DNA of 8,050 bases. It comes from CAYJPV01 sp964396055. GTDB lineage: Bacteria > Acidobacteriota > Vicinamibacteria > Vicinamibacterales > JAKQTR01. The notes beneath the pieces are model-generated. The model ran no database searches, was not told the DNA's origin, and saw only the letters and a program-made list of their open reading frames with translations. The stretch lies in contig CAYNDV010000184.1 of the NCBI GenBank assembly GCA_964396055.1, positions 1 through 8,050 on the forward strand, read 5' to 3'. Of the stretch, positions 6,401-8,050 are shown in pieces; positions within the stretch are counted from its first letter, which is position 1, and the number at the start of each line of letters is the position of its first letter. The translations under genes and the position numbers were made by a program.

Positions 6401-7527
6401 ATCGCCTGCGCGATGTGCGACGTCGCCAGCACGCCCGAATACTGCGCCGCCTTGAGCGGCATCACCTGGACGTTCCACGCCACGCCCACGCCGCCCGCGC
6501 CGTTGTCCGCCTGCGCTGCGATGATGCCCGCCACGTGCGTCCCGTGCCCGTGGTTGTCCGCCGGATTGCCCGGCGCCTGTTCCCCGGTCGCGTCGATCCC
6601 GTGCACGTCGTCCACGTACCCGTTCGCATCGTCATCGATGCCGTTGCCGGCGACTTCCCGCGCGTTCGTCCAGATGTTGGCCGCCAGGTCCGGGTGCAGG
6701 TAGTCCACGCCCGTGTCGATCACCGCGACGACGATCCCGCGCGCCCCGCCGGGCGGCAGGCCCTGCGACTCGAGCCATGCCCACGCCGCCGGCGCGTTCA
6801 CCGCATTCAGGTGCCACTGCTGCGCGAGCAGCGGATCGTTGAAGGCGGGCAGATCAGGGACGTGGGGCGTGGGGCGTGGGACGTGGGACCCGCGTGACTC
6901 CTTCTGGCTTCTAGCTTCTTGCTTCTGTCCCCGTCCCAGTGCCCCCGGCGTCCCGATCGGCCGCCGCAGATACTCCGGCTCCGCCATCTCGATCCCGGGC
7001 ACCTTCCGGAGGTTGTCGGCGAGCGCCTTCGGATCGGCACCCTCGCGAATCGACGCCGCGAACCACCGCGTGAGGTCGGGCACCGGCTGCGCGCTGCCGT
7101 CCGGGCCGAACACCCGCGCACCGCGCTGCGGCGGTGTGGCGTGCGGGAACACGGGCACGAGGTCGCCGACGCCGTACGAGGCCAGCGGCCCGCGCAGGTC
7201 GGCCGCCACCGCGGCCGCCAGGCGCCGCGTGCCACTGCCCGCGACTTTGATCAGCACGCGCCCCGGCACCGCATCGCACCACCCCGGCGGGCACGCGGCA
7301 TCCGCCCCCGCGGTGGCGCCGCCCGGCAGCGGCGTTCCCCCGGGCACGCCCGCCAGGCGCTGCGCCTCGAGCGCCAACGCGGGCGTCCCTGCTGGTGCAC
7401 CCTGCCCGGCGGCGGGCGACGATGGCCTGCCTGGCGCGTCGTGTTGGGTTGCCTCGGGGACCGCGACTGCGATCGCCATCGCGATGGTTGCCGCCGCCGC
7501 CAACCGCCAGCCAGTCCGACCCGTCAT
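454..7527 (-). CDS. Giant secreted S8 (subtilisin-like) protease with cohesin, dockerin, BACON, TIG and FN3 domains (gene B)
   Basis: The 2357-residue protein starts at ATG 7527, preceded by a purine-rich GGGGGAGGG sequence, and ends at TGA 454-456. Residues 1 to about 27 form a signal peptide and about 79-190 an S8 prodomain. The catalytic domain (about 228-540) has Asp271 in VIDTG, His328 in HGTHVAG, oxyanion Asn419 in AAGND and Ser495 in GTSMAAP, so an active serine endopeptidase is expected. Then follow an Ig-like domain (550-695), a beta-helix-like region (700-1062), Ig-like (1063-1183), FN3 (1184-1276), an interrupted Ig-like domain (1280-1424), IPT/TIG (1426-1508), and three cohesins alternating with two dockerin modules and one BACON domain (1512-2357). 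All eight cysteines form potential intradomain pairs, fitting export. It is far longer than a typical subtilase of 350-700 residues. The substrate is unknown; extracellular proteolysis is inferred. Flanking genes A and C are paralogs on the same strand. Confidence 0.95.
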   Translation of the reverse strand: MTGRTGWRLAAAATIAMAIAVAVPEATQHDAPGRPSSPAAGQGAPAGTPALALEAQRLAGVPGGTPLPGGATAGADAACPPGWCDAVPGRVLIKVAGSGTRRLAAAVAADLRGPLASYGVGDLVPVFPHATPPQRGARVFGPDGSAQPVPDLTRWFAASIREGADPKALADNLRKVPGIEMAEPEYLRRPIGTPGALGRGQKQEARSQKESRGSHVPRPTPHVPDLPAFNDPLLAQQWHLNAVNAPAAWAWLESQGLPPGGARGIVVAVIDTGVDYLHPDLAANIWTNAREVAGNGIDDDANGYVDDVHGIDATGEQAPGNPADNHGHGTHVAGIIAAQADNGAGGVGVAWNVQVMPLKAAQYSGVLATSHIAQAIVYATEQGADVINMSFGGYVRSTLEEDALTVAFGQAVLVAAAGNDGMPNEPPCAPNNAMYPAAYNWVLGVMASNQADQLAGFSNHDCTPQSPIEYEVMAPGVDVWSTLPNGQFAAWDGTSMAAPIVSGIAALARTHFADKDTYSSRFIMGQVASNAGPVVRALDTLTVAPSPSLSYLEHWTFDSTTISAANDGDGRVDAGETIELALVIRNHWGKADPVSVTLDAWAGGAIGPDPFITWDVDTVDYGAVGSFNWDDNGLIYDTDGYIIGVRYPFRFTVDPNTPNDHIIPFRVTMTAGNGYDPAQPPLTFTDTFTLMVQRGRELPRVISSDMTLTKDDFWIVEGPTLIEPGVTVRVGPGTRIQWGTADPNDPYAQGLTPYIQSEGTLIIEGTFDEPVDLIPSEFVNNGDVMVQITGNFSLKYARVNQPWLTFATDVDHAYIYNNRRVPNGGVETQRMSNSTYVSWDMMNRFQTGQSSVNQFINRSVGDNDYSNGHVSDSVFLQNAREGGNWWMLNVPGAPLMARTATLLEAPAAWGGQTYAFSRHPEATADLAARYFNGHALSIDSEDERLFVESYLAGLGATPADGTVVELPGDVTPAQIDSGAAAMRRYVIGRQNTATGNAFLSRMWDPNLNRWMRVQAQPGREWLVGAGGNYWGTTSRRLIDESVYDYFDNFDRGELVYEPVLEIPAETTYPFAWNVLLNGVPAEQVPRVGAEAVEFTVLFNRDMDTSAQPLVSFGPDVPFTDYTVHRINGGWQDARTWKGTFNIGPITGDGYQLIRIAGARAADDPWLVAYADEARFRFEVVTSGTEAMSLQAFGAEGSVQLSWVQDDFDLMAGYNVYRSTSASGPFSRLNPALVPPGTREFVDTGVQPGVPYYYTFTVVKTDFTESAASNVASATPTDTIAPVITHTPVAHAAPGLALTLAADVTDNVRVTGATLFYRAANQSRIDLYTPGRAEALHDGTRDDALHDGTRESGLRDGATASGLGQGPEAYAAVAMTNTTGNRFAATIPGASVQAPGLEYYLEAQDGVSVTRFGEPSAPLAVSVTDRPVVTAVSPARGPAGGGTPVVVAGANFKVGATVAIGGVACAPVTRDSENQLRCTTGAHLPTVVDVSVTNPDAATGTLLRGFTYEAATATVGLPHASGRQGAIVQVPLSGTNVTSLAAALIVVTFDPAQLQARRVLTGTLTTGWTVEANLGTPGRAIIGLVTPSGTATGTGSLAHLEFDVTGSPGATAPLHIETSSLNDGALPAQTADGSFTIDEVVDVGGRVTFWNTGAGVPGVTLSLSGSRSYTADSDATGAYRLDGVQHGSYVLTPGRTAADTGIGAFDASLTLRHAVELITLTGAAATAADVNRSGSITPFDAYLILQYAAGLIPLPFPNAGIVWEFSPATRTYPELATTLTDQDFTAILLGDVSGNWSASAPTSLIGSSGRDGETPTAAHVRLKPDATTGGNQSGIDLREAGGAMLALPSLDVAPGAEVVVPITITPSAGAGVTSAEITITFDPAVVSVSSVAAGALTPSWLLATNLGTPGVVRIAAAGAQAVSTPGEFLRLAFTAIGTRGQTTALTVTRAELNEGAVAATTQDGALTIPVCTVAIDPASRTVAALGGGGSIAVAAPAGCGWTASTAAGWITVTGGTVGTGDGTVTYTAGATELRVPREAVIDVGGRTHTVTQPGLADFTISGAVTYWSAGAAVPGTTLTLTGGAAPAQVTTGAQGGYSIGEAIEGGTYTLTPSKADAASGISAFDASLVLRHAAGLVTLTGHALTAADVNRSSSVTAGDASAILQYVVGLAGLPFAGSDRVWDFAPGSRTYDALGANQTGQDFTAVLLGDATGNWSASAPTSLIGSRGRVIVTLPRVTLKAGATVEVPIRFVTTGSAAARLMSAEFDLVYDPAVVVVERVAAGAGAPGWTLAANTSVPGVARIALASAGARARGDVVTLTLRAVGARGATTALTPGRAVVDDGRVRVETKAGFVRLGR
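457..849 (-). other. Cohesin-like domain 3, C-terminal (gene B)
   Basis: Residues 2227-2357 form the C-terminal domain: GRVIVTLPRVTLKAGATVEV, then LMSAEFDLVYDPAVVVVERV and a closing VRVETKAGFVRLGR. It matches the terminal domain of gene A almost residue for residue, and more weakly cohesins 1 and 2. Nothing follows it, so the protein ends without a membrane segment, LPXTG or PEP-CTERM motif. Confidence 0.75.
853..1362 (-). other. Regulatory-like beta domain plus dockerin, module 2 (gene B)
   Basis: Residues 2056-2225 repeat module 1: ISGAVTYWSAGAAVPGTTLTLTG, a strand GGTYTLTPSKADA, a shortened first dockerin repeat (GISAFDASLVLRHAAGLVTL), then AADVNRSSSVTAGDASAILQYVVGL and LLGDATGNWSASAPTSLIGS. 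The calcium-loop residues Asp2147, Asn2149 and Asp2158 are kept, while Ser2151 replaces the usual Asp and Ser2152 the usual Gly. The closing SASAPTSLIGS is identical to module 1. Confidence 0.75.
1369..1623 (-). other. BACON domain (gene B)
   Basis: Residues 1969-2053 start with CTVAIDPASRTVAALGGGG, contain APAGCGWTASTAAGWITVTGG and end with RTHTVTQPG. The C-G-W-T-A ... W-I-T and T-V-T-Q motifs are characteristic of BACON (Bacteroidetes-associated carbohydrate-binding often N-terminal) domains. Cys1970 and Cys1998 are the only cysteines and probably pair. Carbohydrate or mucin binding is suggested for the family, not shown here. The domain interrupts the otherwise regular cohesin-dockerin alternation. 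Confidence 0.82.
1624..2007 (-). other. Cohesin-like domain 2 (gene B)
   Basis: Residues 1841-1968 begin GAMLALPSLDVAPGAEVVVPITI, continue VTSAEITITFDPAVVSVSSV and end RAELNEGAVAATTQDGALTI. The fold pattern and length match cohesin 1. It is separated from the preceding dockerin by a linker that contains a translated repeat element (VRLKPDATTGGNQSGID). Confidence 0.75.
2021..2076 (-). repeat. Composite palindromic element, copy 1 (dockerin 1 - cohesin 2 linker)
   Basis: The element is a perfect palindrome with arms AAATCAATCC (2021-2030) and GGATTGATTT (2032-2041) around one C, then 13 bases, then a hairpin with arms CGTCCGGCT (2055-2063) and AGCCGGACG (2066-2074) around TC. Bases 2022-2076 are identical to 7996-8050 at the right edge. 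It is translated in frame in gene B as VRLKPDATTGGNQSGID. Confidence 0.92.
2110..2610 (-). other. Regulatory-like beta domain plus dockerin, module 1 (gene B)
   Basis: Residues 1640-1695 (VDVGGRVTFWNTGAGVPGVTLSLSG, then GAYRLDGVQHGSYVLTPG) resemble a carboxypeptidase-regulatory-like beta-sandwich. Residues 1698-1796 are a dockerin: a shortened first repeat (GIGAFDASLTLRHAVELITL), then AADVNRSGSITPFDAYLILQYAAGL with calcium-loop positions Asp1728, Asn1730 and Asp1739, and a trailing LLGDVSGNW. Ser1732 replaces the usual loop Asp, and the first repeat lacks D-x-N-x-D, so calcium binding may be weak. The stretch is duplicated at 853-1362. Confidence 0.75.
2617..2994 (-). other. Cohesin-like domain 1 (gene B)
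   Basis: Residues 1512-1637 begin ATVGLPHASGRQGAIVQVPLSG, continue LAAALIVVTFDPAQLQARRV and end SSLNDGALPAQTADGSFTI. The pattern 'vxVPlxxt ... f.l.fDPa.l.v..v ... G....F...DGsftI' is that of cohesin and related adhesin-like beta-sandwich domains. In cellulosomes cohesins bind dockerins with calcium. Here both are in one chain. Whether this cohesin binds its own or a sister dockerin is unknown. Confidence 0.75.
3004..3252 (-). other. IPT/TIG domain (gene B)
   Basis: Residues 1426-1508 show the TIG pattern: PVVTAVSPARGPAGGGTPVVVAGANF, a strand VGATVAIGGVAC, then LRCTTGAHLPTVVDVSVTNPD and a final FTYE. Cys1464 and Cys1477 are the only cysteines in the domain and probably pair. TIG domains are common Ig-fold spacers in secreted bacterial proteins. 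Confidence 0.85.
3321..3346. repeat. Perfect 10-bp inverted repeat inside the Ig-like domain coding sequence
   Basis: Arms GGGCCTCGAG (3321-3330) and CTCGAGGCCC (3337-3346) flank a 6-base loop. On the mRNA this is a strong GC-rich hairpin. It encodes PGLEYYLEAQ. The L-E-Y-Y-L-E symmetry of the protein explains part of it, but the outer GGCC/GGCC match is additional. There is no T run, so it is not a standard terminator. Confidence 0.6.
3454..3534 (-). repeat. 27-base tandem repeat encoding ALHDGTRDD-like 9-residue units
   Basis: Two near-identical 27-base units (3481-3507 and 3508-3534) begin ACGGGTTCCGTCGTGCAGGG and ACGGGTCCCGTCGTGCAGGG. A third, degenerate unit (3454-3480) matches the first at 17 of 27 positions by hand count. 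They encode ALHDGTRDD, ALHDGTRES and the drifted GLRDGATAS. The 5'-most coding unit overlaps the hairpin of composite element copy 2, so the repeat grows out of that element. Confidence 0.85.
3522..3571 (-). repeat. Composite palindromic element, copy 2, variant and inverted (inside Ig-like domain)
   Basis: The palindrome has the same arms, AAATCAATCC (3551-3560) and GGATTGATTT (3562-3571), but the centre base is G instead of C on the plus strand. Eleven bases away lies a hairpin with arms GCAGGGCT (3522-3529) and AGCCCTGC (3532-3539) around TC. Order and centre base show that this copy is reversed relative to copies 1 and 3. It is translated in frame as NQSRIDLYTPGRAEAL. Confidence 0.88.
3700..3978 (-). 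other. Fibronectin type III domain (gene B)
   Basis: Residues 1184-1276 carry the FN3 pattern: GSVQLSWVQDDFDLMAGYNVYRS, a Phe/Asp strand (REFVDTGVQPG), then VPYYYTFTVVKTDFTESAASN. The conserved Trp, the Y-x-V-Y-R strand and the Y-Y-Y-T strand are all present. Such domains act as spacers or binding modules in extracellular enzymes. Confidence 0.8.
4342..5430 (-). other. Parallel beta-helix-like region with possible C-type-lectin-like insert (gene B)
   Basis: Residues 700-1062 begin with MTLTKDDFWIVEGPTLIEPGVTVRVGPG-type strands and a run of short beta motifs, and end with GNYWGTTSRRLIDESVYDYFDNFD followed by GELVYEPVL. The N-Y-W-G-T ... Y-E-P ending is typical of the last turns of right-handed parallel beta-helix domains. 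Between them, about residues 911-951, the segment YAFSRHPEATADLAARYFNGHALSIDSEDE resembles the first half of a C-type-lectin fold (compare the family pattern A...GGHLASI.S..E). The second half of that fold is not recognisable, so the lectin reading is tentative. A role in glycan or surface binding is inference. Confidence 0.5.
5908..6846 (-). other. S8 peptidase catalytic domain of gene B
   Basis: Residues 228-540 hold the Asp271/His328/Ser495 triad and oxyanion Asn419. The stretch GNGIDDDANGYVDD (about 295-308), rich in Asp and Asn, lies between the Asp and His motifs and resembles a calcium-binding loop seen in related secreted subtilases. Cys428 and Cys462 flank the segment between the Asn and Ser motifs and could pair. 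No triad residue is missing, so the enzyme should be active once the propeptide is removed. Confidence 0.92.
6857..6889 (-). repeat. Heptanucleotide tandem repeat, CCCACGY on the coding strand
   Basis: Plus-strand units are GGGACGT (6857), GGGGCGT (6864), GGGGCGT (6871) and GGGACGT (6878), followed by a partial GGGAC. The tract is translated as SHVPRPTPHVP in the linker between prodomain and catalytic domain of gene B. Seven is not a multiple of three, so adding or losing one unit shifts the frame. Confidence 0.9.
6899..6927 (-). repeat. Heptanucleotide tandem repeat, AGAAGCN on the coding strand
   Basis: Plus-strand units are TCCTTCT (degenerate, 6899), GGCTTCT (6906), AGCTTCT (6913) and TGCTTCT (6920). 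It lies 9 bases from the other heptanucleotide tract and encodes QKQEARSQKE, a charged segment unlike its Ala/Gly/Pro-rich surroundings. In another frame of the coding strand the tract itself contains a TAG stop (6911-6913). Confidence 0.88.
6958..7293 (-). other. S8 propeptide (I9-like) of gene B with conserved CPPGWC motif
   Basis: Residues 79-190 contain PGRVLIKVAG, a central stretch with DLVPVFPHATPP, then ALADNLRKVPGIEMAEPEYLRRP. The last stretch, reading 'G-I-E-x-A-E-P-E-Y', is the typical C-terminal strand of subtilase propeptides, which act as intramolecular chaperone and inhibitor. Cys79 and Cys84 are also present in gene C and could form a small disulfide loop; that is inference. 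The propeptide is longer than the usual 70-80 residues because of an insertion around HATPPQRGARVFGPDGSAQP. Confidence 0.7.
7065..7300 (-). repeat. Direct repeat of the prodomain region (partner 1-236)
   Basis: This is the gene B copy of the duplicated prodomain segment. The mismatches to 1-236 cause only four residue changes across residues 76-154. Confidence 0.9.
7447..7527 (-). other. Signal peptide of gene B
   Basis: Residues 1-27 have arginines at positions 4 and 8, then a hydrophobic Ala/Ile/Val run (about residues 9-23), then VPEATQ. This is the layout of a Sec-type signal peptide. The cleavage site is uncertain. A Pro/Ala/Gly-rich low-complexity stretch of about 50 residues follows before the prodomain. 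Gene C starts with the similar MTGRT(R)W but has a different hydrophobic core. Confidence 0.75.
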
Positions 7528-7588
7528 GACACCCTCCCCCGTGGGACCGCGCGCGCCCGATTCAGCCGCTGCCCTGCCGCACCGCCAC
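7528..7588 (-). promoter_or_regulatory. Intergenic gap between genes A and B with ribosome binding site of B
   Basis: This 61-base gap ends in GGGGGAGGG (7540-7532), with the GGAGG core five bases from the ATG of gene B. No promoter-like or terminator-like element is visible, consistent with one transcript covering A and B. Confidence 0.65.
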
Positions 7589-8050
7589 CTACCGCCGCAG
7601 CCGCACCTGGCCCGGCCGCATGTCCACCGTCACCCGGCCATCGTCCACCGCCGCCCGCCCGAGGGTGAGCGCCGTCGTCGCGCCGCGCGCGCCCACCGCG
7701 CGCAGCGTCAGCGTCACCACCTCGCCGCGGGCTCGCGCCCCGGCGCTGGCCAGCGCGATGCGGGCCAGGCCTGGCACCGTCGTATTGGCCGCCAGCGTCC
7801 AGCCCGGCGCGCCGGCAGCGGCCGCGACTCGCTCGATGACGACCACCGCCGGGTCGTACACGAGATCGAACTCCGCGCTCATCAGCCGGGCGGCGGCCGC
7901 CCCGGTGGTCACGAACCGGACCGGCACGTCCATCGTCGCGCCGGCCTTCAGCGTCACGCGCGGCAGCGTCACGATTACCCGTCCGCGCGCCCCAGAATCA
8001 ATCCCGGATTGATTTCCGCCAGTCGTGGCGTCCGGCTTCAGCCGGACGTG
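7589..8050 (-). CDS. C-terminal part of an upstream paralog (gene A), dockerin-cohesin linker and terminal cohesin
   Basis: The frame is open from the right edge to TAG at 7589-7591, giving 153 residues. The first residues, VRLKPDATTGGNQSGID, come from a repeat element. The remainder, from RGRVIVTLPRVTLKAG on, is a cohesin-like domain that aligns without gaps to the last 132 residues of gene B, with 18 substitutions by my hand count. Because the frame continues to the window edge and matches an internal part of B, the GTG at 7972 is not a gene start. The missing upstream part is presumably another S8 protease, inferred from B and C. The stop lies 61 bases before the start of B, so A is likely the preceding gene of the same operon. 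Confidence 0.88.
   Translation of the reverse strand, partial: HVRLKPDATTGGNQSGIDSGARGRVIVTLPRVTLKAGATMDVPVRFVTTGAAAARLMSAEFDLVYDPAVVVIERVAAAAGAPGWTLAANTTVPGLARIALASAGARARGEVVTLTLRAVGARGATTALTLGRAAVDDGRVTVDMRPGQVRLRR
7996..8050 (-). repeat. Composite palindromic element, copy 3 (gene A linker, cut by window edge)
   Basis: These 55 bases match 2022-2076 without a mismatch: palindrome arms at 7996-8004 and 8006-8014, hairpin arms at 8029-8037 and 8040-8048. The palindrome is one base shorter on one side (G at 7995 replaces A). It is translated in frame in gene A, immediately before the terminal cohesin. The element may extend beyond the window. Confidence 0.92.

Noticed and set aside
4013..6478. 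Minus-strand open frames 4013-4873 and 5102-6478 in another frame than gene B
   Set aside because: They are off-frame shadows of gene B; the translations are Arg/Gly-rich and lack motifs, whereas gene B carries the beta-helix and catalytic motifs there.
3565..6897. Long plus-strand open frames at 3565-5151 and 5491-6897
   Set aside because: They have the same antisense-shadow character, with Arg/His/Val-rich sequence and no family signature, fully covered by gene B.
7589..7972. A small independent 127-residue gene starting at GTG 7972
   Set aside because: The frame stays open upstream to the window edge and the sequence equals the C-terminal cohesin of gene B, so it is the end of a larger gene.
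1..8050. Insertion sequence or transposase gene explaining the repeats
   Set aside because: No transposase motif or open frame was found; the short palindromic elements would have to be mobilised in trans, if at all.
1..8050. tRNA, rRNA or riboswitch
   Set aside because: Nothing with recognisable RNA gene features was seen; coding sequence leaves only 61 and 71 bases of intergenic DNA.

Overview
The window is almost filled by a head-to-tail array of three closely related genes, all on the minus strand. They encode very large secreted subtilisin-family (S8) proteases. Only the middle gene (B, 454-7527, 2357 residues) is complete. The C-terminal end of the upstream copy (A, 7589-8050) enters from the right edge. 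The N-terminal 127 residues of the downstream copy (C, 1-382) leave at the left edge. The gaps are short (61 and 71 bases), both visible start codons have strong Shine-Dalgarno sequences, and no convincing promoter or terminator lies between the genes, so co-transcription is likely.

Gene B reads, N to C: signal peptide, S8 prodomain, heptanucleotide-encoded linker, S8 catalytic domain with an intact Asp/His/Ser triad, Ig-like domain, beta-helix-like region with a possible lectin-like insert, another Ig-like domain, fibronectin type III, an Ig-like domain broken by an inserted repeat, IPT/TIG, then an alternating tail: cohesin - (regulatory-like beta domain + dockerin) - cohesin - BACON - (regulatory-like beta domain + dockerin) - cohesin. 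Cohesins and dockerins in one polypeptide, repeated in neighbouring paralogs, suggest a protease that may self-associate or bind its sister proteins outside the cell. No sortase, PEP-CTERM or other C-terminal anchor is visible.

Small repetitive DNA elements sit inside the coding sequence without breaking it. Three copies of a composite element (a 19-21-base palindrome plus a hairpin with core GGCTTCAGCC) occur in dockerin-cohesin linkers and inside an Ig-like domain. Two adjacent heptanucleotide tandem tracts lie between prodomain and catalytic domain. A 27-base tandem repeat encodes ALHDGTRDD-like units. These are the most unusual content of the window.

The DNA is very GC-rich, which produces long antisense open frames on the plus strand that I regard as shadows. 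The organism is a high-GC bacterium. The BACON/cohesin/dockerin architecture and the translated VRLKPDAT repeat remind me of Acidobacteriota (Vicinamibacteria-like) genomes; this is an inference from memory that I could not test here.
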